Shown here: piece after piece, positions 39,267 to 49,410 of the stretch
Numbering within the stretch: position 1 is the stretch's first letter
Layout: every line of letters starts with the position of its first letter
Source: Isoptericola halalbus
GTDB lineage: Bacteria > Actinomycetota > Actinomycetes > Actinomycetales > Cellulomonadaceae
Assembly: GCA_009663185.1 (NCBI GenBank)
Contig: VJZX01000008.1
Coordinates: 1-64,000 of the forward strand
Length of the DNA stretch: 64,000 nucleotides
Reading direction: 5' to 3'
The notes under the pieces: model-generated
Seen by the model: only the letters and a program-made list of their open reading frames with translations
What the model was told of the DNA's origin: nothing
Database searches by the model: none
Translations under genes and position numbers: made by a program

Positions 39267-41249
39267 ATGTCGATGAACACGCAGAAGACCGCTCGCCGTG
39301 TTGGTTCTGCCATCGTCCTGCCGGGGATTTTCGCCGGGATGCTGATGTTCGCCGCGCCCGCCACCGCCACGAGCCCGACCACGGGGATCTGCACCGGTGT
39401 GATGAACCAGCTGTCCCACCGGGGCAACGTGCAGCCGAACCTGCTCAAGGCCGCGGCGCGCCAGAACGCCGAGCAGATCGCGAAGCTGCAGGCTGAGCGG
39501 GCCGCGCTGGTCACCACGCAGAACGACCTGGCGGCGCAGATCACCGCTGCGGAACAGCAGCTCGCCACCCTGGACGCGGAGTACACCACGCTGCTCGGGG
39601 AGATCGACACGGTGACGATGTCGCTGACCACGCTGAACGCGGACAAGGCGACACTGACCGCCGCGATCGCCAGGGCGAACACCGAGCTGACAACGCTGCA
39701 GGAACAGCGCACGACGCTCGTCGACGAGATCACCCCGCTGGAGAGCCAGCTGGCCGCCGCCCAGAGCGAGCTGGCCAAGCTGACCACCCAGAAGGCCGCC
39801 GTGGTCAGCAGCCTGGCCACCAAGGAGGCCGGCCTGGCTTCGGCAAAGACCCACCTGGTGAGCCTGACCGACGCGGCGACCGCGGCGCAGAACGCCGTCG
39901 ACGACCAGCTCGCCGACATCGACACGGCGACGCAGGAGCTGGCCGGGCTGATCGCCCAGGGTGACGCGGCGCAGGCCGCGGTGGACGCGGCCGAGAAGGA
40001 GCTGGCCGACGCTCGGGCGGCACTGGAGACACTCGAGACGGCCGCCCAGACTGCTGACACCGATGCCGCCGCCGCGAGCGCCGCGGTCGTCAGGGCCGAG
40101 GAGGAGCTGCGCCTGGCCGAGCAGAGCGTGCAGACCCTCACCGTGCAGATCGGCACCATCGAGGCCGAGCTGCCCACGCTGCTGAGCGAGATCGCCAGTC
40201 TGGAGGCTGACATCGCCACCAAGAACGCGGAGATCACCGCGAAGCAGGAGGAGATCGCCGCCGCCACCGCGACACCGACCGCCGACACGACCGAGCTGCA
40301 GGCCGAGCTCGCGGCTCTCGAGGCCGAGCTCGCGGCGCTGAAGGGCAACCAGCCAAAGAAGAGGGCCGCGCTGGAGGCCGAGATCGAGAGCCTGAAGGGA
40401 CAGATCGCCGCCGCAGAGGAGGAGGCTGCGGCTAAGACCGCGCTGATCGCCGCCCTGAACGGTGACCTGGCCGAGCTGCAGGCTCAGCTGGCCACTCTCA
40501 ACTCACAGCTGTCGGCCAAGCAGCAGGAGAGCAGCAACCTCCAGGAGCAGCTCTTGAGCCTGCAGACCAGCCTGGCCGGCGCGCAGGCGCAGGTCGTCAG
40601 CGCCACCGAGGCGCTGGCCGACGCCCAGGCCGCCCAGGCTGCCGCGAACGCCGCCCTGGACGACGCCAATGCTGCGGTGACCGCGAAGCAGGCGGAGATC
40701 GCCGCGCTCGAGGCGTCCCTGCCGGGGCTGACCGATGACCTGGCGTCCGCGGAGGCGGAGATCACCGCTAAGCAGGGGGAGCTCGAGGCCCTCGAGGGCG
40801 CTCTGCCGGGCCTCCAGGCCACCCTGGCTGAGGCGAACACCGCGGTCACCACGCAGACCGCCGTGGTGACCGGGCTGGAAGGTGAGGTCGCCGAGCTGGT
40901 CACGAGCCTGGAGACGGTGAACAGCTCGATCACCGCTGCGGAGAACACGATCCTGTCCCTGCAGAACCAGCTCACCCCGCTGCAGTCCGCGCTGAACACG
41001 CTCAACCAGCAGATCGGCGAGAAGGAGGCCGCGCTGGCCACCGCCAAGGCCGACCTGTCCGCGCTCGACGCCAAGATCGTCACCGAGTCCGCGACCCTCC
41101 GGACCCTCGAGAGCGTCAAGAAGCCCAACCGGGACGCCGTCGCCGCCCAGAAGACCGTCGTCGCCGGCCTGCAGGCCCAGTACGCCGGCGTCCTCGAGCG
41201 CATTGCCGTCATCGACGGGACCATCGCACTCGGCGGCTGCCTCGCCTGA
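39267..41249 (+). CDS. Large secreted coiled-coil protein of unknown function
   Basis: A 660-residue protein. Residues 1-34 form a Sec signal (RR followed by a hydrophobic core, cleavage after APATA). Almost the whole mature part (~65-640) is Ala/Leu/Glu/Gln/Thr-rich heptad sequence with few prolines, for example LQAELAALEAELAALKG and LATLNSQLSAKQQESSNLQE. Only two cysteines exist, Cys42 just after the signal and Cys658 two residues from the end. They could link chains or the two ends of a rod. There is no membrane anchor, sorting motif, LysM or peptidase domain. GAGGAG precedes the ATG and a strong terminator follows. It stands alone beside a tRNA and transposon relics. Confidence 0.84.
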   Translation: MSMNTQKTARRVGSAIVLPGIFAGMLMFAAPATATSPTTGICTGVMNQLSHRGNVQPNLLKAAARQNAEQIAKLQAERAALVTTQNDLAAQITAAEQQLATLDAEYTTLLGEIDTVTMSLTTLNADKATLTAAIARANTELTTLQEQRTTLVDEITPLESQLAAAQSELAKLTTQKAAVVSSLATKEAGLASAKTHLVSLTDAATAAQNAVDDQLADIDTATQELAGLIAQGDAAQAAVDAAEKELADARAALETLETAAQTADTDAAAASAAVVRAEEELRLAEQSVQTLTVQIGTIEAELPTLLSEIASLEADIATKNAEITAKQEEIAAATATPTADTTELQAELAALEAELAALKGNQPKKRAALEAEIESLKGQIAAAEEEAAAKTALIAALNGDLAELQAQLATLNSQLSAKQQESSNLQEQLLSLQTSLAGAQAQVVSATEALADAQAAQAAANAALDDANAAVTAKQAEIAALEASLPGLTDDLASAEAEITAKQGELEALEGALPGLQATLAEANTAVTTQTAVVTGLEGEVAELVTSLETVNSSITAAENTILSLQNQLTPLQSALNTLNQQIGEKEAALATAKADLSALDAKIVTESATLRTLESVKKPNRDAVAAQKTVVAGLQAQYAGVLERIAVIDGTIALGGCLA

Positions 41250-41264
41250 CCCCCGCATCACCCG

Positions 41265-41304
41265 AAGGGGCCCCGCCCAGCCGACCGGCCGGGCGGGGCC
41301 CCTT
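41265..41304 (+). terminator. Intrinsic terminator of the coiled-coil protein gene
   Basis: A perfect 14-bp GC-rich stem (AAGGGGCCCCGCCC at 41265-41278 with its complement at 41291-41304) around a 12-base loop, 15 bases after the stop codon. Confidence 0.85.
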
Positions 41305-41639
41305 CTGCCATCTCGGGTTGCGGCCTGAGCCCTCCCGCGCCCCTGCGTCACCTCCTCGCGGGCACCACGAGCGGCGCATGTCCCGCGCGTATAGCTGGCG
41401 CGTGGCCGGAGCGAGATCGTCCAGACCCGGACGGGGAGACGTCGAGGTTGACGTCACCTCACGTGCCGATCGGAGTACGAGACTTCCCCCACGGCCGCTC
41501 CCGCCCCTCGCGTGCACAGCCCGACGGCGGACCGGCCGGTTAGGGTGGCCAGGCCGACTCGGTCGGCGCCGGCCGGGAGAGGCCTCGCGTTGCTGCGCCA
41601 GCATCACCCAGGAAGAACTCCCGCCCCGGGCACCCACAG

Positions 41640-41840
41640 CCACCGCCCGCACCGGTCCCTGCCGCACCGCGCGACACCGGCCGCCGTCTACACCGCACGA
41701 CCCAAGGCCGCCCCCGGCGGGCCGCCACCGGCGAGCTCCTGCGCGAACTCGTCCTCGACCCCGCCAAGGACTACCAAGGCACCGGACGACCCCCGGGCCC
41801 GGCCCCGAAGAAACAGAAAGCCGGACCTACGATTTCGTAG
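41640..41840 (+). mobile_element. Internally deleted C-terminal relict of an IS481-type transposase gene
   Basis: One frame reads TPAAVYTARPKAAPG, a motif near the end of the integrase core in IS481 transposases. The next frame reads ATGELLRELVLDPAKDYQGT and ends in a Lys-rich tail with a stop at 41838-41840, the usual IS481 C-terminus. In an intact gene the two are separated by tens of residues, so an internal deletion with frameshift is inferred. The relict runs into the terminator of tRNA-Pro. The 335 bases before it hold no supportable gene. Confidence 0.5.
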
Positions 41841-41848
41841 GTCCGGCT
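41819..41848 (-). terminator. Intrinsic terminator of tRNA-Pro
   Basis: A perfect 14-bp stem (41819-41832 with 41835-41848). On the minus strand it is followed by CTTTCTGTTTC, a proper T-rich tail. It lies 30 bases after the tRNA 3' end. Confidence 0.75.
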
Positions 41849-41877
41849 GTCCGGGATGTCCTGCGACATCACACACG

Positions 41878-41951
<74 letters not shown>

Positions 41952-42056
41952 AGAGGCCCGCCGCGCGCGGCGGCGAAGCCGTCCGGCCCCGCAGGGCCGA
42001 CCGAAATACTACCCCAGGTCAGACCCTGCTCGTGAACCCCGCGCGACGCGCCGGGC

Positions 42057-42536
42057 TCACGCCGCGCGGACCTCTCCGAGCACGCGCGCGGTGCTCAGCG
42101 CAGCCGCCGCGGCCTCGTAGCCCTTGTCCTCCCTGGACCCCTCCAGGCCGGCCCGGTCGAGCGCCTGCGCCTCGTCGTCGCACGTCAGAACGCCGAACCC
42201 GACGGGTACTGTGTGGTCGAGCGCGACGCGGGTCAGGCCGTCGGTCGCGGCTGCGCACACGTAGTCGAAGTGCGGCGTCCCGCCACGGATGACGACGCCG
42301 AGCGCCACGACGGCGTCGTATCCCGCGGCGGCGAGCGCCTGCGCCGCCACCGGCAGCTCGAACGAGCCGGGCACGCGCACGACGCGCGGGTCGGCAACCT
42401 CGTGGTCGGAGCACGCGCGCAGCGCGCCGTCGAGCAGGCCCTTCATGACGACGTCGTGCCAGCTCGCCGCGACGATCGCGACGCGCAGGTCCGAGCAGTC
42501 CACCGGATCGGTCTGCGGAGCGCCGGCGCCGCTCAT
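42057..42536 (-). CDS. ribH: 6,7-dimethyl-8-ribityllumazine synthase
   Basis: A 159-residue enzyme that joins 5-amino-6-ribitylamino-uracil to the C4 product of RibB. Conserved parts are [26 protein letters not shown] and [17 protein letters not shown] with the catalytic His, then [20 protein letters not shown]. It is the last gene of the riboflavin operon; its ATG at 42536 overlaps the ribBA stop as ATGA. Confidence 0.96.
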   Translation of the reverse strand: MSGAGAPQTDPVDCSDLRVAIVAASWHDVVMKGLLDGALRACSDHEVADPRVVRVPGSFELPVAAQALAAAGYDAVVALGVVIRGGTPHFDYVCAAATDGLTRVALDHTVPVGFGVLTCDDEAQALDRAGLEGSREDKGYEAAAAALSTARVLGEVRAA

Positions 42537-43876
42537 CGGGTCACCTCGAGCGTCGCTGCGGCGGACAGGGTCGTGTGGTCCATCGGGTCTCCCTCGGTCA
42601 GGTCGGGCAGGTCGTTGTGCGTCAGGTCGTCGGTGGTGTCGAGGTGCGGCAGGTCGTGGCCCAGCCGGTCGCGCTTGGTGCGCAGGTAGGCCAGGTGCCG
42701 CGGGTCGGGCGGCAGGGCGAGCGGCAGCCGCTCGACGACGGTCGCTCCCCCGGCCTGCAGGCCGGCCACCTTGGCGGGGTTGTTGGTGAGCAGGCGGACG
42801 CTCGGCATGCCGAGGTCGCGCAGGATCTGCGCCGCGACGGTGTACTCGCGCGCGTCGGCGGGCAGGCCCTGCTCGAGGTTGGCATCGACCGTGTCGCGCC
42901 CGGCGTCCTGCAACGCGTACGCGGCGAGCTTTGCGGCCAGCCCGATGCCGCGCCCCTCGTGCCCCCGCATGTACACGACGACGCCGCGCCCCTCGGCGAC
43001 GATGCGGTCCAGTGCGGCGTCGAGCTGTGGGCCGCAGTCGCATCGCACGCTGCCGAACGCGTCGCCTGTGAGGCACTCGGAGTGCACCCGGGCCAGGACG
43101 GGCCCGAGGACCGGCACCCCAGGAGAAGGCAGGTCCCCGGCGACGAGCGCGACGTGCTCGACGCCGTCGACCATGTCACGGTACGCGACTGCCGTCAGGT
43201 CGCCGTGGCGCGTCGGCAAGCGCGTGGCGGCGACGCGCTCGACCAGGAGCTCGGTGCGCCGCCGGTAGGCGGCGAGCTCCTCGACCGAGATGAGCGAGAG
43301 CCCGTGGCGGGCCGCGAACTCGCGCAGTGCGGGCAGTCGCATGAGCGTGCCGTCGTCGTGCACGAGCTCGGCGAGCACGCCGGCCTCGGGCAGCCCCGCG
43401 AGCCTTGCCAGGTCGACAGCGGCCTCGGTGTGGCCACGCCGCTCAAGCACTCCCCCCTCTTTCGCCCGCAGCGGCAGGACATGTCCCGGCCGCGTGAGGT
43501 CCGACGGGTGAGTGGTCGGGTCGGCGAGCACCCTCGCCGTCCGGGTGCGGTCAGCGGCCGAGATCCCCGTGCCGACACCGGTCGCGGCGTCGACCGTGAC
43601 GGTGTATGCGGTGCGGTGCCGGTCGCGGTTGGTCGCGACCATGAGCGGCAGGTCGAGCCGGTCAAGGATCTCGCCCGACGCCGGGACGCAGATCAGCCCG
43701 CTCGTGTACCGGATGGTGAAGGCCATGATCTCCGGCGTGATCTCGGACGCCGCGACGATGATGTCGCCCTCGTTCTCGCGGTCGTCGTCGTCGACCACGA
43801 CGACCGGCCGACCGGCCGCGATCTCGGCGATCGCCCGCTCGACGCGTACCGTCGACTCCAGGATCGCGTCGGTCAT
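42533..43876 (-). CDS. ribBA: Bifunctional 3,4-dihydroxy-2-butanone 4-phosphate synthase / GTP cyclohydrolase II
   Basis: A 447-residue fusion. The RibB half (residues 1-~205) shows [15 protein letters not shown] (metal site) and [20 protein letters not shown] with [13 protein letters not shown]. The RibA half (~210-420) shows the zinc motif [15 protein letters not shown] and [16 protein letters not shown]. It supplies both substrates of the pathway, from ribulose 5-phosphate and GTP. A ~30-residue Asp/Thr-rich tail follows. The start at 43876 overlaps the ribE stop as ATGA. Confidence 0.95.
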   Translation of the reverse strand: MTDAILESTVRVERAIAEIAAGRPVVVVDDDDRENEGDIIVAASEITPEIMAFTIRYTSGLICVPASGEILDRLDLPLMVATNRDRHRTAYTVTVDAATGVGTGISAADRTRTARVLADPTTHPSDLTRPGHVLPLRAKEGGVLERRGHTEAAVDLARLAGLPEAGVLAELVHDDGTLMRLPALREFAARHGLSLISVEELAAYRRRTELLVERVAATRLPTRHGDLTAVAYRDMVDGVEHVALVAGDLPSPGVPVLGPVLARVHSECLTGDAFGSVRCDCGPQLDAALDRIVAEGRGVVVYMRGHEGRGIGLAAKLAAYALQDAGRDTVDANLEQGLPADAREYTVAAQILRDLGMPSVRLLTNNPAKVAGLQAGGATVVERLPLALPPDPRHLAYLRTKRDRLGHDLPHLDTTDDLTHNDLPDLTEGDPMDHTTLSAAATLEVTR

Positions 43877-44511
43877 CGGGCCACCTCCGCCACGGCTCCC
43901 GCCGCCACTCCTGCTACGAGGAGGCGCTCGAGGTGCCGGGCGAGCACGTCGGTCTCGAGGTTGACCTGCTCGCCGACTGCTCGCAGGCCGAGCGTGGTCC
44001 GGGCAAGAGTCTCGGGGATCAGGCTCACGGTGAACCGGTCCTCGCCGGCCTCGACCACCGTCAGGCTCACGCCGTCGACGGCGATCGACCCCTTGGCCAC
44101 GACATACCGCGCGAGGTCGGGCGGCAACGAGACCTCCACGACCTCCCACCGCTCCCCCGGCGTGCGCCGCAGCACCACACCCATGCCGTCGACGTGCCCC
44201 TGCACGACGTGCCCGCCCAGGCGCCCGCCCGCCGCGAGCGCCCGCTCGAGGTTGACGCGCGCGCCGGGTGCGAGCGACCCGAGCGAGGTCCGCTTCAGAG
44301 TCTCGGCCATGAGGTCGGCGGTCCAGGTGCGCCTGCCGTCTGCGGTCTCGCCGAGGGCGGCGACCGTCAGGCAGCAGCCGTTCACGGCGATCGAGTCGCC
44401 GTGCCGTGCGTCGTCGAGCACGACGTCGGCTGCGATCTCGAGGCGTGCCGCGTCGGCGCTCTCGGTGAGCGCGACGACCGTGCCCAGCTCCTCCACGATC
44501 CCGGTGAACAT
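43873..44511 (-). CDS. ribE: Riboflavin synthase, alpha chain
   Basis: A 212-residue enzyme made of two homologous lumazine-binding barrels. Each starts with the typical pattern ([15 protein letters not shown] and, near residue 97, [15 protein letters not shown]), and the active-site NGCCLTV and DGVSLTVV are present. It dismutates two lumazines into riboflavin. It starts three bases after the ribD stop and overlaps ribBA by four. An Ala-rich tail follows the second barrel. Confidence 0.95.
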   Translation of the reverse strand: MFTGIVEELGTVVALTESADAARLEIAADVVLDDARHGDSIAVNGCCLTVAALGETADGRRTWTADLMAETLKRTSLGSLAPGARVNLERALAAGGRLGGHVVQGHVDGMGVVLRRTPGERWEVVEVSLPPDLARYVVAKGSIAVDGVSLTVVEAGEDRFTVSLIPETLARTTLGLRAVGEQVNLETDVLARHLERLLVAGVAAGAVAEVAR

Positions 44512-44514
44512 CTC

Positions 44515-45633
44515 TCAGCCCTCTCTCCGCGGCCGCAGCGTCAGCCGCACGTTGGTGTCCTCGCCGGGCGCGCGATCGTCGGAACCGCCGTCCAGCACCG
44601 TCACGTCCACGACCTCGAGCCGCGCGGCGTCGGCGATCGTGCCGACCCCGAGGTCGCCGACGGCAGCGGATCCCGCGCCGAGCAGCACGGGCGCCAGGTA
44701 GACCACGACCTCGTCGACGAGCCCGGCCCGCCAGAACCCGGCGGCCAGGCGCGGACCGCCCTCGAGCAGCACGTGCCGGCGATCGCGCGCCCACAGCTCG
44801 TGGAGCGCGGCACGAGGGTCGCGAGTTCGCAGGTGCACCCAGCCCGCTCCGTCGTCCCCGCGCACGCGGGCCGACCCCGGCACGTCGCCCAGGCCCATCA
44901 CGGCCCGCAGCGGCTGAGGGCCGGCCGCGACCCGGCCGGCGGCGTCGCGCACCGTGAGCTCCGGGTCGTCGGCGAGGAGGGTGCCCGACCCGACGAGGAC
45001 GGTGTCGACGGCGGCCCGCAGCCGGTGCGCGTCGCGGCGGGAGGTCATGCTGGAGATCCAGCGGGACGTGCCGTCCGCCGCGGCGGTGCGGCCGTCGAGG
45101 CTCGTGGCGACCTTCCACGTCACCACCGGCCGGCCGAGCTCCATCGCCCGGGACCACGTCTCGTTGAGCGAACGGGCCTCGTCGGCCCACAGCCCGTCCA
45201 CGACGTCGACGCCGGCGGCGCGGAGGAACCCCGCGCCGCCGGCGGCCAGGGGATTGGGGTCGGGCTGGGCGAAGACGACGCGGGTGACGCCTGCCGCGAC
45301 GAGCGCCTCGGCGCACGGCCCGGTGCGGCCGCGGTGGGCGCACGGCTCGAGCGTCACGACGGCGGTCGCGCCCCGCGCGGCGTCGGGTCCGGCGGTGGCG
45401 CCGGCCCGCAGGAGGGCGTCGGCCTCGGCGTGCGGGGTGCCGGCGCCGCGGTGGAAGCCCTCGGCGAGGACGCCGCCGTCGGGCGCGAGCAGCACGCACC
45501 CCACCCGCGGGTTGGGTCCGGGCAGCGTGCCGGGGGTCGCCGCGAGCGCGAGGGCACGCCGCATCGCGGCCTGCTCGGCCTCGCTCGTGACGGGCCCCGC
45601 GGTGGTGGCCGCGCTCGTCGTCGCGGTGGTCAT
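44515..45633 (-). CDS. ribD: Bifunctional riboflavin biosynthesis deaminase/reductase
   Basis: A 372-residue fusion. The N-terminal deaminase (to ~160) has NPRVGCVLL, the zinc signature HAEADAL and [16 protein letters not shown]. The C-terminal reductase (~165-365) has [29 protein letters not shown] and [13 protein letters not shown]. It performs the second and third steps after GTP cyclohydrolase. The ATG at 45633 was chosen; the frame is open to 45765, but that part overlaps the FMN riboswitch. It is the first gene of the operon. Confidence 0.95.
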   Translation of the reverse strand: MTTATTSAATTAGPVTSEAEQAAMRRALALAATPGTLPGPNPRVGCVLLAPDGGVLAEGFHRGAGTPHAEADALLRAGATAGPDAARGATAVVTLEPCAHRGRTGPCAEALVAAGVTRVVFAQPDPNPLAAGGAGFLRAAGVDVVDGLWADEARSLNETWSRAMELGRPVVTWKVATSLDGRTAAADGTSRWISSMTSRRDAHRLRAAVDTVLVGSGTLLADDPELTVRDAAGRVAAGPQPLRAVMGLGDVPGSARVRGDDGAGWVHLRTRDPRAALHELWARDRRHVLLEGGPRLAAGFWRAGLVDEVVVYLAPVLLGAGSAAVGDLGVGTIADAARLEVVDVTVLDGGSDDRAPGEDTNVRLTLRPRREG

Positions 45634-45750
45634 CTCCTCGCCCCTTGTCGTCCGGTCGCGGACTCCGGGGGCGGGACGTGGACGTGCTCGTGCGCCCGGA
45701 CGCGCGTACGGCGATGACGCCGGACGCGGACGACCAGGAGCAGAGCCGTC

Positions 45751-45876
45751 GCGTGCGCTTCCCATCCGGACTTTGACCGTCGGTCCAGGAGTTTCACCTG
45801 GTCAACCGGTCACTGGCTGTGACCGGGTCGCGGACTATCACCGCCGGTTCGGAGTTTCACCGACCCCAGAGCACGC
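45751..45876 (-). promoter_or_regulatory. FMN riboswitch (RFN element) of the riboflavin operon
   Basis: On the minus strand the conserved blocks of the RFN aptamer appear in order: GGGGTCGGTGAAACTCC, a GCGGTGATAGTCCGCGACCC block, ACCAGGTGAAACTCCTGGACC and GGTCAAAGTCCGGATGGGA. The closing helix pairs GCGTGC with GCACGC. It ends about 118 bases before the ribD start. FMN binding would shut down the operon, probably by blocking translation or by premature termination. Confidence 0.96.
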
Positions 45877-45955
45877 GAGCTTCTCGCTCGTCAAGGAGCG
45901 ACGGTGCCATGCGGGACGGCACCGTGGCAAGCCCGTCCCACGCACCGGGCCGGTC

Positions 45956-47044
45956 TCAGCGGCCTGTCCCAGCTGATCGGTCGGGCCTCTGGACGACCTG
46001 CTCGTCGGCCTCCTCGGCACCCTCGCGCAGCGCGACCTCGAGCAGCGCGAACACGACCAGGTCGACGACCAGGCCGGCCACGCCCACCCACTGCACGGCC
46101 CGGAAGACCAGCACTTGCGTGACGAGCAGGCTCACGAGCACGCCGCGGCGCACCCACGACGCAGCCCGGCGCGGGTCGCCGCGTCCCACCATCGCCGACA
46201 TCCCGACGCACGCGACCGTCAGCGCCGCCCCGCCGAGGATGCCGGCGCCCACCCACGTCGGCGAGGCGGCGTCCCGGGCAAGGACGCGGAGGCCTGCCAC
46301 GGCAGCCGAGAGCGCCACCCCGACGACGGCGAACCCCACCAGCCACGCGGCCCAGCGCAGCCGCACCGCACCGCGCAGCCAGCGATCGGCTCGCACGACG
46401 AGGTCGCGCACGGGGTCGGGCATGCCGACGTCGTCGTGCGGCACCGCCTCGACGAGGCGTGCGAGCTCGTCGGCACCCGGCTCGCCGCGGCCGCGCTCGA
46501 CGAGCGCGCGCGCCTCGGCGCGGGTCGCCTCGGTGAACCCGCCGGCCATGCCCGACGCCGCCCGGTCGGCCGCGACGGCGAGGTACTCCGAGGGGTGGTG
46601 CTCGCGCCGTCCGTGCACCATCTCGACGAGCAGGACGAGCGCCACGATCGTGGCGTAGATGAGTGCCGCCGTCGGGGCGTAGAAGTAGTCGTTGTCGGCG
46701 GTGACGAACTTGCCGACCTCGTCGACGAACAGCCCGAACCCGACGCCGCCCACCACCGCGCCGACCCAGCGCACGGACGGGCCGACGTACGACAGCAGGA
46801 GGACGAACGCCACCGCCATGAGCAGCCCGCCCCACAGCACGTGCGCCACGTGCAGGCCTCCCCCGCCGATCTGCGGGTAGCCCGCCGCGGCAAGGAAGGC
46901 GCGCGTCACGAGCACCGTCGCGACGGTCACCACGAGAAACGTCGTGATGTGGCGGACCGCGGCGGTGTCACGGGCCACGCCCAGACGCAGGAGACGTCCG
47001 CGGCCCGCGAGCACCGGACCGCCGTCGTGCACCGGAGAGCTCAC
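45956..47044 (-). CDS. Uncharacterised polytopic membrane protein
   Basis: A protein of about 362 residues. Helices are seen at ITTFLVVTVATVLVTRAFLA, HVLWGGLLMAVAFVLLLSYV, VGAVVGGVGFGLFVDEV and AALIYATIVALVLLVEMV, and again in the second half (four to five more). A soluble stretch (~155-225) is rich in Asp, Glu and Arg. The motif GGGGLHVAHVLWG with two histidines and FVDEVGKFVTADNDYFYAPT is distinctive, but no function is known to me. The GTG at 47044 fits; upstream codons read as noncoding. A hairpin at 45913-45939 lies after the stop. Confidence 0.77.
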   Translation of the reverse strand: MSSPVHDGGPVLAGRGRLLRLGVARDTAAVRHITTFLVVTVATVLVTRAFLAAAGYPQIGGGGLHVAHVLWGGLLMAVAFVLLLSYVGPSVRWVGAVVGGVGFGLFVDEVGKFVTADNDYFYAPTAALIYATIVALVLLVEMVHGRREHHPSEYLAVAADRAASGMAGGFTEATRAEARALVERGRGEPGADELARLVEAVPHDDVGMPDPVRDLVVRADRWLRGAVRLRWAAWLVGFAVVGVALSAAVAGLRVLARDAASPTWVGAGILGGAALTVACVGMSAMVGRGDPRRAASWVRRGVLVSLLVTQVLVFRAVQWVGVAGLVVDLVVFALLEVALREGAEEADEQVVQRPDRSAGTGR

Positions 47045-47054
47045 GGCCCGCACC

Positions 47055-48623
47055 CTACCGGCGGCGCTTCTCCCGCACGCGCACGCTGATCTCGATCGGC
47101 GAGCCGGTGAAACCGAAGGTCTCGCGCAGCCGTCGCTCGATGAAGCGGCGATATCCCGCCTCGAGGAAGCCCGTCGCGAAGACGACGAACCGCGGCGGGC
47201 GGGTCGAGGCCTGCGTCGCGAACAGGATGCGGGGCTGCTTGCCGCCGCGCAGCGGGTGCGGATGGGCAGCCACGAGCTCACCGAGGAACGCGTTGAGCCG
47301 TCCGGTGGGGATGCGCGTGTCCCAGGAGGCGAGCGAGGTCTCGAGCGCCGGCACGAGCCGGTCGGTGTGCCAGCCCGTGCGCGCCGAGACGTTGACCCGT
47401 GGCGCCCAGGTCACCTGGACGAGGTCCTTCTCGATCTCGCGCTCGAGGTACGGGCGACGGTCGTCGTCCATGAGGTCCCACTTGTTGTACGCGATCACGA
47501 GCGCCCGGCCGGCGTCGACGACCTGCGAGATGACGCGGGTGTCCTGCTCGGTCAGCGGCTGGGAGGCGTCGACGAGCACGACGGCGACCTCCGCCTTCTC
47601 GATCGCAGCCTGCGTGCGCAGCGAGGCGTAGAAGTCGGCGCCGCGCGTCTGGTGCACGCGGCGTCGGATGCCCGCCGTGTCGACGAACCAGTAGGGGACG
47701 CCCTTGATCTCGACGAGCTCGTCGACCGGGTCGCGCGTGGTGCCGGCCATCTCGTCGACGACGACGCGCTCGGCGCCCGCGATCTTGTTGAGCAGCGACG
47801 ACTTGCCCACGTTGGGCCGCCCGACGAGCGCGACGCGGCGCGGGCCCTCCGGCCGCAGCTCGCCGTGCGCCGACTCCTTCGGCAGCACCGCCATCGCGGC
47901 GTCGAGCAGATCGCCCGTCCCGCGCCCGTGCAGCGCCGACACAGGCTGGGGCTCGCCGAGCCCGAGCGCCCACAGGTAGGCGGCATCGGCCTCGCCCGAC
48001 GGGCCGTCGACCTTGTTGGCGCACAGCACGACCGGCTTGCCCGAGCGGCGCAGCAGCTCCACGACGCGCTCGTCGGTCGACGTGGCGCCCACGGTCGCAT
48101 CGACCACGAACACGACGGCGTCCGCGAGCGCGATCGCGACCTCGGCCTGCTCGGCCACCTTGGACTCGATGCCCGCGACGTCGACCTCCCAGCCGCCCGT
48201 GTCGACGAGCGTGAAGCGGCGCCCGGCCCACTCGGCCGGGTAGCTCACGCGGTCACGCGTCACGCCGGGCGTGTCCTCGACGACCGCCTCACGGCGGCCC
48301 AGGATGCGGTTGACGAGCGTCGACTTGCCCACGTTCGGGCGCCCGACGACGGCGAGCACCGGCAGCGGAGCCTCGCCGGGCTCGCCCTCGATGTCGGCGA
48401 ACCGGCCGTCGAGCAGCGCGCGGTCGTCCTCGTCGAGGTCGAACTCCTCCAGGCCGGCGCGCAGCGCGCGCTCGCGGGCCTCGTCGTCGGCGAACGTGAC
48501 GACCTCGGGCTCACCCGTGTCGTCGCCGTCGTCCGTGTCGTCGAGCAGGTCCGGCTGGAGCTCGTCGAGCGCATCGGCGGAGTTCTCGGCAGGCGTCGAG
48601 ACGCCGTCGGCGGATTGGGTCAT
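47055..48623 (-). CDS. der: Ribosome assembly GTPase Der (EngA)
   Basis: A protein of about 522 residues with two tandem GTPase domains. Domain 1 has [25 protein letters not shown] and VDTGGWEV; domain 2 has a second [16 protein letters not shown] and [20 protein letters not shown]-terminal KH-like domain ends in RVREKRRR. The ~80-residue acidic N-terminal extension is usual in Actinobacteria. It acts in 50S subunit maturation. Of two ATGs, the one at 48623 is better spaced from GGGAG; the one at 48632 is the alternative. It follows cmk, as in most Actinobacteria. Confidence 0.94.
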   Translation of the reverse strand: MTQSADGVSTPAENSADALDELQPDLLDDTDDGDDTGEPEVVTFADDEARERALRAGLEEFDLDEDDRALLDGRFADIEGEPGEAPLPVLAVVGRPNVGKSTLVNRILGRREAVVEDTPGVTRDRVSYPAEWAGRRFTLVDTGGWEVDVAGIESKVAEQAEVAIALADAVVFVVDATVGATSTDERVVELLRRSGKPVVLCANKVDGPSGEADAAYLWALGLGEPQPVSALHGRGTGDLLDAAMAVLPKESAHGELRPEGPRRVALVGRPNVGKSSLLNKIAGAERVVVDEMAGTTRDPVDELVEIKGVPYWFVDTAGIRRRVHQTRGADFYASLRTQAAIEKAEVAVVLVDASQPLTEQDTRVISQVVDAGRALVIAYNKWDLMDDDRRPYLEREIEKDLVQVTWAPRVNVSARTGWHTDRLVPALETSLASWDTRIPTGRLNAFLGELVAAHPHPLRGGKQPRILFATQASTRPPRFVVFATGFLEAGYRRFIERRLRETFGFTGSPIEISVRVREKRRR

Positions 48624-48671
48624 GGCGATCATTCTCCCAGGCGCGCGCCGTGGCGCAGACCAGAACCTTGC

Positions 48672-49367
48672 CTAGGAGGCGGTGACCTGCGCGACGACGG
48701 CGAGCACGGCCTCGACGGTCTGGTCGAGGTCGAGCTCGGACGAGTCGACCGTGACGACGCCGTCGGCGGCGACGTGGAACTGGCTCACGGTCGCGTCGTC
48801 GCGGTCGCGACGCAGCACCTGGTCCTTGGTCGCCTCGACGGCTGCGGCGTCCGCGGCGCCGTGCACCTCGAGCGAGCGGCGGCGCAGGCGCGCCTCCTCG
48901 CTCGCCGTGAGCAGCACGCGCGCGTCGGCATCGGGCGCGATGACGGTCGTGATGTCGCGACCCTCGGCCACGATCCCGGCGCCGTCCGAGAACCCGCCCG
49001 GGGCGGACTCGACGTCGATGATCTGCCGCTGCCGCCGGCGCAGCTCGGCGCGCACGTCGAGGTTGGTCGCGATCGCGGAGACCGCGGTGGACACCTCCGT
49101 GGTGCGGATCGCGGCGCTCACGTCCCGCCCGGCGAGCGTCACGGTCGGGGCGGCCGGGTCGAGGCCCATCTCGAGCGGCATGACGCGCACCGCGTGCGCG
49201 ACAGCGCGGGTGTCGGCCAGGTCCTCGCCGCGGTCGACGCACCACAGCGTCGCCGCCCGGTACATCGCGCCGGTGTCCAGGTAGGCCAGGCCCAGGCGTC
49301 GCGCGACGGCTCTCGAGACGCTCGACTTGCCCGAGCCGGACGGCCCGTCGACGGCGATGACGACCAC
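48672..49367 (-). CDS. cmk: Cytidylate kinase
   Basis: A 231-residue P-loop kinase that phosphorylates CMP and dCMP. It shows VIAVDGPSGSGKSSVSRAVA, LAYLDTGAMYRAATLW and the family segment DGAGIVAEGRDITTVIAPDA. The GTG at 49367 has GAAGGAG six bases upstream and puts the P-loop at residues 7-14. The frame is open to 49487, but that stretch is not family-like and would overlap rluB. It lies 49 bases upstream of der. Confidence 0.95.
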   Translation of the reverse strand: MVVIAVDGPSGSGKSSVSRAVARRLGLAYLDTGAMYRAATLWCVDRGEDLADTRAVAHAVRVMPLEMGLDPAAPTVTLAGRDVSAAIRTTEVSTAVSAIATNLDVRAELRRRQRQIIDVESAPGGFSDGAGIVAEGRDITTVIAPDADARVLLTASEEARLRRRSLEVHGAADAAAVEATKDQVLRRDRDDATVSQFHVAADGVVTVDSSELDLDQTVEAVLAVVAQVTAS

Positions 49368-49410
49368 GTACTTCTCCTTCGGTATCTGGGTGGGTGAGGA
49401 CCGGTGGCGG

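Noticed and set aside
45913-45939. 7-bp hairpin before the FMN riboswitch as a separate riboswitch element
   Set aside because: It lies outside the conserved RFN boundaries and is as likely to be a weak terminator of the upstream membrane-protein gene.
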